From Fulvia fulva (lineage: Eukaryota; Ascomycota; Dothideomycetes; Mycosphaerellales; Mycosphaerellaceae), in assembly GCF_020509005.1 (NCBI RefSeq), contig NC_063015.1:5021001-5085000 (forward strand): a stretch of DNA of 64,000 bases. The letters run 5' to 3'. The translations under genes and the position numbers were made by a program. Positions 34,455-45,332 of this stretch are shown here, in pieces (positions within the stretch are counted from its first letter, which is position 1; each line of letters begins with the position of its first letter). The notes under the pieces are model-generated. The model was not told the origin of the DNA. It made no database searches and saw only the letters and a list, made by a program, of their open reading frames with translations.

Positions 34455-35739
34455 TCAGTACTCGTTCAGCCTATGATGTCCACTAGCATGTCCCCCCATC
34501 GGCACGATCCAGTCCGGCGCAATGCCATCACTCGCCACAAGTGAGTCCCGTCTATACCCATTAACACAGTCCACGTCCCCATACACCTCTCTCCAGCCTT
34601 CCACAATCGCCGTAGAGACGTTCGAGCCGCCACACACCACGATCACGACCTTTTCGTCAGGCCTGACCGGTCGTCCCAGCGCTTTCTTCAGCCTGTTGCC
34701 GTAGCAGAGCGCGATGTTGACACCGCATGCTGGTTCCACGAGGAGCCTTTCGTCTTCAGCGAAGCGCCAACAACCCATAGCCGCTTCGGCGTCGGTCAGG
34801 ACCGTGTTCTTGACTTTGCCGCTCGCGCGACCCTCGACAGCCAGTTCAAAGGCTCGATCACTCACGCGGGCGACACCGAGGGAGGTGGCAATCGACGTAA
34901 TCTTCGGCAACGTAGTATTCTCCCCCTTCGCCAGACTCGTCGTCAACGCATCAGCACCATGCGTCCCACAGGTCAGAACCTTTGTCTTATCCCACGTAGG
35001 TCCCTGGTCCTCAATCCCTTGCATCAAGCCAATGAAAAGACCTCCTCCGCCGGAGCTGCAGATGACCCAGTCCGGGGCATCTTCACCTAGGTCGCAGAAC
35101 TGCTGTTGCATCTCGTCGACCATGGTTGAGTGCCCGTCCCAGATGTCGGGGTGGTCGAAGGGACTGACGTAGATGGGTTCTTCGCCTCGCTCGACGGCTT
35201 TGGGGATTACGACTTGACGCATGTAGTCGCCTGCTTCTTTGATGCCCGGGCCGTATTGGATGACTTGTTTGGCGCCGGCGGCATAGAGTTTGGAGATCAT
35301 GTGTGGTTTTGTGGACATGGGCGTTACGACCTTGGGCTTCAGGTCAGTATTTCATTCCTTCCGACCGTTGAGCTGACGCTCGACTTACAGTGACGGGCCT
35401 GCCAACGAACTTCCCAGCACTGATACATCCCAGCGCCGCATTACCTCCCGAGTTGGAGAAGAAGTGGACTTTGTCTGGATCCTCGGCCCGCTCCATACTC
35501 TTGAGGACGAGATTACCGAGACCGCGAGACTTGAAGGAGCCCGATGGCTGCAGGTTGTCGAGCTTGAGGAAAATTCTGCTTCTACGGCTTACTATCCGTT
35601 GGGTAAAAACATGAGCGGTGGGGAGGGAACATGGTGAAACGTACCAGCCCGCTGCCTTGGAGAGGTTGACAGACTCAATCAATGGAGTCTGGCGCCATGG
35701 CCGCTGTTGCGGTGGGATCTTGAGACGTTGCGCACCCAT
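34455..35739 (-). CDS. L-serine/L-threonine dehydratase (PLP)
   Basis: Three exons, 35739-35645, 35578-35389 and 35330-34455, giving 386 residues. An in-frame ATG at 35835 would add 32 Ser/Thr-rich residues. Motifs of fold-type II PLP enzymes are clear: CRIFLKLDNLQPSGSFKSRG with the Schiff-base Lys, FFSNSGGNAALGCISAGKF, the phosphate-binding loop CSSGGGGLFIGLM, and VVIVVCGGSNVSTAIV. Overall it resembles fungal catabolic serine dehydratases (yeast CHA1/SDL1 type), which convert Ser or Thr to pyruvate or 2-oxobutyrate plus ammonia. For the last intron, the acceptor AAG/GTC (exon start 35330) is preferred because it gives VTVVTPMSTKPHM; an alternative six nt upstream would insert Pro-Lys. There is no regulatory ACT domain, which fits a catabolic enzyme. 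Confidence 0.9.
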
Positions 35740-37052
35740 TGTGGGTGATGTTGTTGATGGTGAGAATGACGACTGATGTGGTTGATGTTGAGCGGAAGTA
35801 GGCCTGACCACGGCAGATGTTGTTGAGGTTGACAATGGTACTTGTTGCTTCAGTCGTTGATGTTCTCGATCCCAGGGTCGCTGAATGTCTCGACAACGAT
35901 GAAGTATTGTGTTGGTCTTTGCGGAGTTTTATGAGTCCAAGGTTCTGTTAAGAGTAGCAGCAGCGATGGCTATCTTTCAACTCAAGTGGCAAATCTGCGG
36001 CCTTGTAAGCACCACCAACAATCCAAAGAGACATGATAGGACGGACGGGAGAAAGGAGATGATTCCTGGTATGTAGCGATGAAAAGATCAAACGACGATT
36101 GGTAGAGCGCACGGCAGGCATGGCTCATACTTATCTCTCCGTTTCTTCCCTACGCGCCCTAGTCCCGTTCACATGAGAAAGCTTCTCTGCCATTAGCGTT
36201 CCGCATCCCATGCCAGAGTCAAGCCGTTATCTGCTAAGCTTGGCATGTTGCAAGCCGTGATGTTGTGCATGGAGGTCAGCTTGCTCCTCCGCTCCGCTCG
36301 ATTCGATTCGATTCGTGAACCCAGCCTCGAATCGGAAGCGGGATCCATGCTCTGCTTTCGACCAGCATTCGCTGCACACATAATGGTTGTACACGCTCTC
36401 CAGTTCCGGTTCTATTCCGCAACATCTGTACCACTTGTTCTGATTGCACGCACGACGAAAGCTGTGCAATCATGCGTACGTGTGTGTTCACGACCATCCG
36501 AGACAAGCCGATGTTAGGCGAACGTTCACGCTTCCCTCGCATCGCTTCGCATGGGGTAATAGAATCAAGCTCACCATTGATATGGGGTAATCGCACCAAA
36601 GAATCACGAGTCTGTGCGCAATCGTCGACCATGATGGCTCCCCTCGCCAAGATGTGATAGGGTAAGTATAGGGTAATACTATATGATACAAGGGCGTTAG
36701 CATACACATACGTAGGATTGCTCCATGGTTTCCTGGTCCCGCTCCCGCAATAGCCATCCGCTCGCACAGAACGCTGCTCACGCATAAACAAACGCAAAAG
36801 TCCACCCAAGTGTTTCTCAAGTCTGACACGAGAACGACGAATTATTGACTGAACGCCTCGCATGTGCACCGTGTGGTGCTTCGGTCATGATCCCGGCCGT
36901 CGTGGTGGCCGTCGGTAGGTGGTGCCAAACGAATATCAAATGTCCCTCTCATTGACAGTCCGCGACTCGGCAGTCTGACCGATGGCTGCGTCAAAACATC
37001 AAGGTGGACATGCAGGTATCATCACCAAGGTGTCTGGACCCGCTGGTTTCTC
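35740..37052. other. intergenic, no gene seen
   Basis: About 1.3 kb upstream of the dehydratase and downstream of mevalonate kinase. Contains a short GATTC/CGATT microsatellite at about 36,298-36,317. No supported gene. Confidence 0.4.
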
Positions 37053-38705
37053 CTACGGTCGCCAGTACTTCCAAGCATCCCGATCATTGTGGTCACCAAC
37101 CAGTTCCTCGACAGCTTCTCGATCAGCTGCCGTCAGAAACATATCTTGATCGATCTCTTCGTCATGAATGACAGCAGGATACAGAATCCCCACACCGTCA
37201 CCGCCGAGCGTCGTTTTGTACTTCTTGAAGCCTTCTTCTTCGAGTTGTACTTCAAGATCCTGCAGCGGTGTTGTCTCCGCAGGCTTTGTGTATGCTGATT
37301 CGCCGTTCAGTTGTGAAGCATTCGACGAGGGTTCTGGCTTCAGCAGAGTAATCGCACATCCACCGCCTCCAGCTCCTGTCAGTTTCGTCCAGCCAATGCC
37401 GGATTGATCGACGAGATATCGTAATCGTTCCAGTCGAGGGTGCGATACGCCCAAGCTGGTCAAAAGGCCGTGGTTGATGGACATGAGCTCGCCGAGATGT
37501 GTTATACCTTCCGGGCCTTCTGGATCAAAATCGTCACTCGTGATGCGGTCATATACAGATCGTGTTATCGCATCGATGGCGTTCAACGTGCTTTCAACCA
37601 CAGCCGGATGGAGTGACTTGAGGTTCGCAACCTTTGCGACTTCTGCCGCAGTCGACTTCGACTGGCATGTGTCGACGAGAAGAAGGGGGAGCTCTGGGAA
37701 GTCTCGCAGTATTGTCACCGACGGCGGCTTGTTGTAGTCTTTCCGTTGAAATAGCACAGCATGTCCATTCGTCGAGACTGTGTTGTCCACTCCGCTGGGG
37801 TTGCCGTGTATCAGCATCTCTCCCACGAACGCCCACCTGTTGATCCTCTCCAGCTGATCTTCCGCCTCATTCGTCTGCTGATCGGGATGCGGTCCTGACA
37901 GTGCCCTACACTGAACCAAAAGCGCCGCCGCGATACAAACACTCACACTCGCACTGCTCCCCAATCCCGCCGCGATTGGTATGCATGATCGCATGGCATA
38001 TATACATGCCGAACTTCGCTCGCTGCCCAAGTGTAGGAACAGGTATAGAAAGGCACTCGCTGCGCCTTGGTGTATCTTCCTCTTCTCGGGCGGCTCGTTC
38101 GGACTGACGCTCGCAAGGTGCGGTTGCATGAGCTCAATGAGTTCGGGGTCGAGGGTTGTCACCAGATCGTAGTACTTCTTCTTCTTGCCAGGCGCTGCGA
38201 ACTCCCGCCATGGCAGGTCGGCGATATTCCATGTGTGATCGAGGCCGATGTCGGTAAATCGGAGTGAGACTGTTCGGTGTGACTTGGAGAGGGTTGTGAC
38301 GAGGAGGTAGGATCGGAGGGAGATGGCCGCGGCTATGGCCGCTTTGCCGTGGACCACTGCATGTTCGCCGTAGACGATGGTCTTGCCGGGAGCAGAGACG
38401 ATGAAGGGCGGGGCGAGCGGATTCGACTCTTTGCGTTTGTGGTAGGGGATCCTTGCGTGGCCATTGGTCGCTGGTATTGACGTCTCGGTCTGGACGTCTG
38501 CGTCGCGGGTTGGCGATGTCGAGCTGCTCGCTTTGAGGTGGCCGTTGCGCATGTCCGATGTGCCATTGACGCCGTTGCGCATGTCCGATGTGCCATTGAC
38601 GCCGTTGCGCAGGTCCGATGTGCCATTGACGCCGTTGCGCAGGTCCGATGTGCCATTGACGCCGTTGACATGCAAATGCACTCCATTCGTTTGTTTGCTG
38701 TGCAT
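37053..38705 (-). CDS. ERG12: mevalonate kinase
   Basis: A single exon. The frame is open from 38855, but the ATG at 38705 (MHSKQTNGVHLHVNGVNG) is the better start because the upstream part crosses a 12-base G run. From 38705 it is 550 residues. GHMP kinase motifs are APGKTIVYGEHAVVHGKAA (substrate site), PIAAGLGSSASVSVCIAAAL (the Gly/Ser-rich ATP loop) and KLTGAGGGGCAITLLKPE (motif 3). LIHGNPSGVDNTVSTNGHA, with the catalytic Asp, is also present. The enzyme phosphorylates mevalonate in the cytosolic sterol/isoprenoid pathway. Between the start and the kinase domain lies a repeated NGVNGTSD(L/M)R segment encoded by a perfect-length minisatellite (38,541-38,660). The extension is poorly conserved in character and probably disordered. 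Confidence 0.93.
   Translation of the reverse strand: MHSKQTNGVHLHVNGVNGTSDLRNGVNGTSDLRNGVNGTSDMRNGVNGTSDMRNGHLKASSSTSPTRDADVQTETSIPATNGHARIPYHKRKESNPLAPPFIVSAPGKTIVYGEHAVVHGKAAIAAAISLRSYLLVTTLSKSHRTVSLRFTDIGLDHTWNIADLPWREFAAPGKKKKYYDLVTTLDPELIELMQPHLASVSPNEPPEKRKIHQGAASAFLYLFLHLGSERSSACIYAMRSCIPIAAGLGSSASVSVCIAAALLVQCRALSGPHPDQQTNEAEDQLERINRWAFVGEMLIHGNPSGVDNTVSTNGHAVLFQRKDYNKPPSVTILRDFPELPLLLVDTCQSKSTAAEVAKVANLKSLHPAVVESTLNAIDAITRSVYDRITSDDFDPEGPEGITHLGELMSINHGLLTSLGVSHPRLERLRYLVDQSGIGWTKLTGAGGGGCAITLLKPEPSSNASQLNGESAYTKPAETTPLQDLEVQLEEEGFKKYKTTLGGDGVGILYPAVIHDEEIDQDMFLTAADREAVEELVGDHNDRDAWKYWRP
38541..38660 (-). repeat. 30-bp minisatellite x4 inside ERG12
   Basis: Four head-to-tail 30-bp units (38,541, 38,571, 38,601, 38,631), identical except for one base (atgtccg in the first two, aggtccg in the last two). 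Each unit encodes ten residues of the pattern NGVNGTSD-L/M-R, so unit-number changes keep the frame. Confidence 0.97.
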
Positions 38706-39285
38706 GGCGATTGCCACTGACGCTCTGCCTCCTGGGGCCCGGGGGGGGGGGGTGATGTCTCGGTCGTGGGTTGGAATTGTCGTGGGAGCGCTGTACAGAA
38801 ATCGAGTTGCTTGCAAGGGGATGTTGACATTCGTTGATCGTCCTCGGTCATCCAATTTGTGGAACGATTTCCAGGTACATGTACAACTACACCCACAGCG
38901 TACGAAAGCTGGGGATCGGTGCAGGGGAATGTCACCTCCGGACCAATTGCAGCGTGAGCGCAGGCGTAGGACTACCTAGGGACATCCAGGTACGAACAAC
39001 CATCTCTTGACAGCGCACACTCAACCACGCGATGCAGCGCAAAAGACTGCACAGCTCAATGTCCGACGTGTGCAGTGCTGCCCCAACGCCTTTGTCATGC
39101 CACGAACAATACCAGTCTCATGACCTTGGCACCCATTTCGACACCTTGCCAACGCGAACTCTCTCCACTTCTACCGTAGGTCCGTACTGCGTGGTGGTGG
39201 ATGAGTACATGTATGCAAGCCGATTCAATTCACCAACGGGTGTCTCAACTCCTACCCAACACACCGCCAACGACGAGTAATCAAC
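38706..39285. other. intergenic, divergent promoter
   Basis: Between the mevalonate kinase start (minus) and the secreted-protein relic (plus). Contains the 12-G run at 38,741-38,752. No gene. Confidence 0.45.
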
Positions 39286-41119
39286 ATGAGCACTGCGCGT
39301 GCCTCCCTTCTGATGGCACTCGTCGGCTCGACGCTGGCCGACCATTCTCTCGCCGAGAGGCAGACCACGCCCATCTGCGGCATCACCGGCACCGAATCAC
39401 AGCTACCGTCCGCCGTATCGGTCCTACGAGCAAATAGGAGCCCTACTGGTTGCATCAACTTCTGCAAGAAGTCTCGATCCTGCCGAAGCTTCGCTGTGAG
39501 CTCTACGTTCTGCTGGCTATGCAACCACGCGGGAGGGACCAATTTCAGATACAACGCAGCGAGCAACTACAAGGTATGGGACGCTGGCCTGCACGATATC
39601 GACATCCACATCAGGCACCCCATCTCATACAACAGCTACCACCAGCTCGACCGGTGGCGGTACTATGCCCTTTGTTGAGCCCGACGTTCAAGGTGGATTG
39701 CAAGTCCAAGATCACCGTTGTGCAGAACAACCAGCCATTCTCCATCGACAAGTCACCGCGAACCATTCGCACGGCTGCTGGAACAACGGCCGAGGGAATG
39801 CTTGCACATCCACTGAAACTCAGCTCTACAAGCCGTGCTCGTCGACGCAGCATCTACAGCGAAGGTCTAGTGCCACGCTGTGTGAAGAACCTAGAGCAGC
39901 TCGTCTGCAGGGATAAGAAGGACGCCACTCCTCCTACCGCCAATGGCTGGAGTAGCAAGGGATCAGACTGGATTCCTGATTTCACTGTCGGTGCGGCTTG
40001 CGAAAAGCATAGCCTCTGTTATGCCAGTTGCGACAACGGGCAATCGAACTAGTGCAACGAGGACTTCTTCGACAATATGGTGGACGATGGCTGTACTAGT
40101 AAGAAGCACTGGTACATGTGGCTGATGAGTTCCTCGGGTTTCATCTTATGCTTGACTGTACTGACGGTGGCCAGATATATGGTGCATGCATCAAGGCAGC
40201 CGAACTTTACGCCAACGTCGTGGCATCGCCAATCGGAGCGAAGGCTTTCATCGATACCGGCCGGAATCGATGCACTTGTATGTGTCCCAACCCAACGCTG
40301 CTGTGCGGGACCACTGCCGAGAACGCCTACTGCACCAATATCTTCTCGAACGAGAGAGAAAACTGTGGAGGCTGTGGACGGACTTGTCCTGAAGGCACTA
40401 AATGGTACGTCAATTCCTCAAATTCATGACATGCAACGCCTCACAAGAACCACAGCAAAGGAGGCAACTGCGTCTGCCCAATCGACCAATGCGGCAGCAC
40501 GTGCCTCGACTTGCGACAGAACCCCTTCCACTGCGGTGCTTGCAACAACGCATGCCTGTCAGCCGAACCCTGCTGCACCAAAGGAGCCTGTATCGCTGCG
40601 CCAAAGGAATGCGTCGCCGGGCTATCCAACCCAACTTCTCAAAGCGACTTTGAACAGGACTGGAAAGTCGACGCCTGCGCCGATTGTCGAACGGGTTACG
40701 ACGAAGGCTACGACAAAAACGGCGAGAGCGAAGTCTTCGTCGTCACGCCCAAGGACAAAGGCCATAGTGTTGTCGAGTTCTCTACGATGATGACGGCATG
40801 TCCCGGTCAGAACTACAAGCTGGGATTTGGCATGTTCCGTGACCAAGGTTCGGACAGCTGTGAGCTCACCATCCCAGCCGGCGGGCGGCAGCTGTCGACG
40901 ATCAATATTTTGAAGTGGAATGAAAACGGCAACGAGCAGAGACTTCAGGACAGGACTATTGATGCTGGGTCTTTCCAAGCTGGAGGTGTGGTCCAGAAGA
41001 ACAGGCTGTCATTGAATGTGCCGTTGGCCTTCTCGATGAAATGCTCGGGCGTCTTCGCGGATAGTTTCGATGGGCAAAATCAAGTTCGATTTGGGCATTT
41101 TGCTTTAACGGCCGCCTGA
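39286..41119 (+). pseudogene. secreted Cys-rich multidomain protein with phospholipase A2-like domain, broken
   Basis: The start MSTARASLLMALVGSTLADH is a signal peptide. A Cys-rich PAN/apple-like segment follows (CGITGTESQ to CWLCNHAGGTNF). A probable intron runs 39574-39692 (GTATGG donor, AAG acceptor). The next part carries DFTVGAACEKHSLCYASC, the pattern of fungal/bacterial-type phospholipase A2, but with Ser where the calcium-binding Asp of the HDxCY motif is expected. The frame is broken by a TAG at 40050-40052 and by a one-base shift near 40,111-40,120, beyond which DEFLGFHLMLDCTDGGQIYG continues. Downstream comes a Stig1-like knot region (CGGCGRTCPEGTK, intron 40405-40455, then NPFHCGACNNACL) and a beta-rich C-terminal domain to 41119. 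I found no introns that remove the stop or the shift. Confidence 0.72.
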
Positions 41120-41193
41120 GTAGAGGACAACAGGCGCTGTGCGCAGACTATGTCACACTGGTCTCTGACTTATTCCACGGCTCCACCTTCTCC

Positions 41194-43019
41194 TTACCCA
41201 TTTAGAATTACATCAGCAGCCTTCTCACTGATCATAAAGATTGGCGCTTGAATGAAGACACCAGGGATCTTCGGGAAGACACTAGCGTCCACGACCCGAA
41301 GCCCATCGATGCCCTTCACCCTAGACTTCGAGTCCAACACAGCTTGAGTGTCACTAGCCGCACCAATTGGTGCCGTACAGCAAGCATGATGACCCCAAGC
41401 CTCATCCTTGACGAACTGTGCTAGATCCGCATCGCTCTGTCTCGCTGAGCCTGGACGTTGCTCGGTAAAGTTGGTGCCGCCCAAAATACCATAATTCCTG
41501 TAGCGCTCGTTGGCCTCGCGGGACATTTTGATGGCCTGGACAAGAGCGTTGACGTCCTTGACGTCGGCACCGTTGGCTGTCGTTCCGGTATCGAAGTAAT
41601 TGAAGTTAATGATCGGCGTATCGAGAGGGTCTGTAGATCGAAGCTCAACGGTGCCTGCCTGGTTCCGGGTATGAGCTTTGAGTGTATACCAGGAGAACAT
41701 CTTGTGTGTAGCGACAGCCGCATCGCCCCATTGGGGGAAGTACCCTGTGAAATTGATTGGTCCTCCGAAGATGAACAAATCAATGTTTTTGTCGTCGGCG
41801 AAGTCGGAGTTGACCGCCATGGCGGCGGCCAGCCCGTTTGATCCATAGGCGCCGCGCAACCCGAGTACCCCAGGGTTAATCTGCCACTGTTTATAGCACT
41901 TATCCTGCGGCTTGGCATCGAACGTACACCGATCCAGAATGGGGAAGTCGTTTGGATGAAGGGCGTTGACTGGGATCTCATATCGATCCTGCACGAGCGG
42001 AGCCGGGGGTACCAGAAGCGCCGCTCAATGGGCTTGCGCGGTAAAGGTGCGATCCGTCCAAGAAATCGACACCCACCGCCTTGGGGGTGCCACTGCTCGT
42101 ATCGAAGTTGACTTTTGTGACATGGCTATTCATGCGTACCGTCAGCGGGAAGCCGAGCCGCACAGTATTGACTATGAAGTCTCGCACTGTGATGCGATTG
42201 CCGCCTCTTTGAATCAGAGGTATCTGGTAGAAGCCCTCCAGCGAGTCACGCCCAGGTGTGTTGTTTGGGTCCACCAGCAAGGTGCCGCCAAGTCCTGTCA
42301 CGGCTGCGAGAGGATCTGGCCCGATACCCATGACAGCAGCACCTCCAGCCAAATGTTGAACAAGCATAGTATCCTTGAGCAGGATAGCTGGATCCGCGGG
42401 AGCTACAGGTTGCCACTCGTACACTTCGGCGAGGTATTTCTGCACGTTTGCTGAAGACCACAAGGAGTCGCCAGTGATCAAAGCTATGTTGTCCCAATCG
42501 CTGGCGTGTGGTGTGATCCAGATAAGGGCGTTGTGGGATGTACATCCACCCAATGTCCCTGCACGTGGATACAGAATACCTTTGCCCTCAACATACTTTG
42601 GATCTCTGCGAGCGCGAGCCTGATGTTGGTAATGGTTTATGTATACGTCCCTAAAGCAAAGTGTGAGCTACTTGATGGTGTCATGGTATCAAGCCTTCGA
42701 TGCACATACCATGCTATCTTACTGTCTTGCGTGACAGCAGCTTGGAAGCCTGGTACCTTTTCATTGATCAGTGCGCTCTGCTCGAGAAGATGAATCATGA
42801 CGAGAGACTCACGCTGTAGTTGTGATTAGAGCCTTGGTCATCTCCCGACTCGAACAGAAGCACACTGTTTCCTGCTCGTGCTAGTCTGCTAGCCAGAGGG
42901 CCGCCGCCAGCTCCACTACCTACGACTATGTAGTCAAATTCGAGTTGCTGTCGCTCTTCAAGAGGTACTGCTGCAGCAGTGACAATGGTTGCCAACAGAA
43001 ATACGACCAGCGACCACAT
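41194..43019 (-). pseudogene. secreted GMC oxidoreductase with internal deletion
   Basis: Exons on the minus strand: 43019-42813 (signal peptide MWSLVVFLLATIVTAAA, then the FAD loop IVVGSGAGGGPLASRLARAG), 42756-42710, and 42650 onward (ILYPRAGTLGGCTSHNALIW, the first GMC signature). The frame ends at a TGA just below 41,980, after LYRASPLSGASGTPGSAR. Reading resumes in another frame at 41,994 with VQDRYEIPVNALHPNDFPIL and continues to the C-terminal catalytic region (WGHHACCTAPIGA, then VVDASVFPKIPG). In intact family members about 40 residues, including the second GMC signature ending in SGIGP, lie between these two points; here they are missing and the junction is out of frame. The family oxidises alcohols, sugars or aryl alcohols extracellularly. 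This copy should be inactive unless the assembly has lost sequence. Confidence 0.78.
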
Positions 43020-43640
43020 CGTGGCTCAAGTCGTGTGTCAGTGGAAAGGGGAAGGCTCGAGTAAGGATCATATATGCAGATCAACTCGTGCACACCACAT
43101 GTCGCGAGCAGCACCGTGTACGAGATAGTGCACTGTCCAATGCAGTCAATCATGCACCAATCACGGTACGTCCTGCCAGGTTCTTCGGTTTGGCAATTGC
43201 CTTTCAAGGAGTAGTAGAATACGCGGACCCGACAGTTGTTGAGCACCAAAGCTTCTCCAGATTCGTCGCACTTGGCCGTCGAAATCCTGCGAGCCTCGGC
43301 ATAGGCTGTAGCATCATGTGCACAACAATGCTTCGGAGGTTGAGCAACCCGCTTCATGTGCTTCCAACAGACATGCACTGGAAATCGCTGTTGCGAAAAT
43401 GCTGCTGAGTGTGCAGTGTCTGATTGCCCGAAGAAACTACAGCGCTTTGCCCGTCGATTGCCTGGGAACCCGTCAATTGGAGCGTTATATTTTTGCAACA
43501 TCGAAAAACGAGAACATACGGCCACAAGGTCGCAACGCTTGTACGCAGGGAATGGACTTCAGTACACTTATCTACAGCAAGCTCTGTAGCACGAAAGACG
43601 TTTTTGACCGCTCTTCGATCCCGACCGGAGAATGTTGATG
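43020..43640. other. intergenic, no gene seen
   Basis: About 620 bp upstream of the GMC gene and downstream of the membrane ORF. No domain-bearing frames. Confidence 0.4.
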
Positions 43641-44828
43641 CTAGGTCAATCCCGAGTTCATTTCTTGGATGGATGGACTTCTCTCACTGCCTCTGGAGGC
43701 TGCGCCAACTATTGTCAGCGATACCACAACGGCAACAACAACAGTCGCCCAATGAACAGCAAAAATGAACTGCCGGCTTGACCCATCTCCTCTGTACGAC
43801 GAGCCTCGATGCAATGCTGTGTTCTTTTTCGTGTTCCTCGTTAAGCCCTCGAGATTTTGGGTCGGTGGCCATGAAATCATTCCCGTAAACATCGCAACAA
43901 AAGCTGATCCGAATATGCGGCGAGCTGAAATCGAGGACCACATTACAGACAGAAGTCCTAGGTCGCAAATAACCCAAATGACTGTGAAAGCGCAGGCCAT
44001 AATAAAGACCTTTGGATCATTGCGCATCGCATTCAAGATAGCTCCATTCGTTGTGTAGTCATATTTAATGCGTTGGAGGAAGGCCGAGGACACGGTAAGC
44101 CCATGTGCAGAGAGCAAAGCTTGTAAAGCCTGGAAGATGAATAACATCGCTGGGGACATGGTAGATCGAAAGTCAAGCAAGGGTAATGGCAAGTTGCCGT
44201 TCGCGTATGTGCCGACTACCAGGCCGAGGAAAACAACCCGGCGAAAGAAAACCCATTCCACATCGATCCAGAAGCCGTCCCGTATAGTCTCGTCCATAGA
44301 AGAGAAGAAGTACAGGTGGCAGCTCAGGTACAACAAAGCGGCCAATGCGGCGCCGTCAAATCCATGAGCCATGGATTCGAAGCTGGCCGAATATGGGAAT
44401 ATGACAAAAGACCATCCTCCGTAGAATATAGGAAAGCTGAGATGGTACAGCAGTTCCAAAAGGTGGTCTACAGCGTCACGGTTGATATTGCTCTCTTTCC
44501 CAGCTTTGGTAGGTGGGTCTCTCGCGGTGATCCATGGCGCTGCGGTAGTGAAAAGGACCGGTAGATAGTGCAGCCAGCCGCAAAACCAAGTATTCCGGCC
44601 CGTAAAACATGTTGTAACGCAACATGACAAACCTGCCCGCGAATATGAAACCAAGACAGGCGAATATGTTCGCAGCGTTGGGCCAGGACATGCATAGCTG
44701 TCGAAACGCCACATTCGCTGCGCAACAATTGTTCTGTAATGGTCTCGGATAGCCAGACTCGAGCACGGACCAGTCCGTGGAGAGTCTGGGCTAAACATTG
44801 GCTTCGGCTGCATAGATTCGAGCTGCAA
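43641..44828 (-). CDS. multi-pass membrane protein of unknown family, frame uncertain
   Basis: A 395-codon frame with about seven hydrophobic segments, for example LYHLSFPIFYGGWSFVIFPY, AALAALLYLSCHLYFFSS, RRVVFLGLVVGTYANGN and FIMACAFTVIWVICDLGLLS. The C-terminal helix is FAVHWATVVVAVVVSLTIV. I do not recognise the family. The N-terminal 100 residues look unconvincing in this frame, whereas an overlapping minus-strand frame (44,766-44,476) reads AANIFACLGFIFAGRFVMLR and YGPEYLVLRLAALS, a more natural membrane helix. A frameshift around 44,480-44,570 or a missed intron is therefore likely, so the 5' part of this model should not be trusted. It lies next to two other damaged genes and may itself be a relic. 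Confidence 0.45.
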   Translation of the reverse strand: MQLESMQPKPMFSPDSPRTGPCSSLAIRDHYRTIVAQRMWRFDSYACPGPTLRTYSPVLVSYSRAGLSCCVTTCFTGRNTWFCGWLHYLPVLFTTAAPWITARDPPTKAGKESNINRDAVDHLLELLYHLSFPIFYGGWSFVIFPYSASFESMAHGFDGAALAALLYLSCHLYFFSSMDETIRDGFWIDVEWVFFRRVVFLGLVVGTYANGNLPLPLLDFRSTMSPAMLFIFQALQALLSAHGLTVSSAFLQRIKYDYTTNGAILNAMRNDPKVFIMACAFTVIWVICDLGLLSVMWSSISARRIFGSAFVAMFTGMISWPPTQNLEGLTRNTKKNTALHRGSSYRGDGSSRQFIFAVHWATVVVAVVVSLTIVGAASRGSERSPSIQEMNSGLT

Positions 44829-45332
44829 AAATAGCCATTTTCTAACGACCGAATCTCGATAATCTAAGCACGCTACCCTTCAAGATCGTGAATTGCCGAT
44901 AGTATTACGTTGTCCGATTTTCGCTAGTATATCGCGACGTCGCTGTATAGAAACGGGGTGCAATCTGTTATTTAACGTGGAGAGCTACTTTTGCGTCGCA
45001 ATAACGAAGTATATCCTTCTATGTCTCATGGCCTCCGCTCGCCACAGTATTCTGGTTGTAGTACGCCTGATCGAGTGTCAACTGCGTGAGGTGGACGGTT
45101 ACTCGAGGGCGCATGGCCGCCATGGTAGTTTTAGCTGTTGAACGTCGGCAACACGAGGTAAGCTGGACAAGTCGGCGAAGGACCATGATGCGCGCACGTG
45201 ATGCGTAGCTAGAACTAGAACTATGCTATTGCTGGGGATGCGGCGGACCTGCAGAGAGGCGAGCTGACTCAGCTGAGGAGCAGAGCATCGACTTTCTCTT
45301 TCTTCACATGAGAGCTACTTCTTGCCACAAAC
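44829..45332. other. intergenic, divergent promoter
   Basis: About 500 bp between the membrane ORF (minus) and PRP28 (plus). No gene seen. Confidence 0.45.

Noticed and set aside
29150..36000. Secondary-metabolite cluster around the MFS transporter
   Set aside because: The neighbours are a protein methyltransferase-type enzyme, a catabolic dehydratase and mevalonate kinase. No core synthase or cluster regulator is adjacent.
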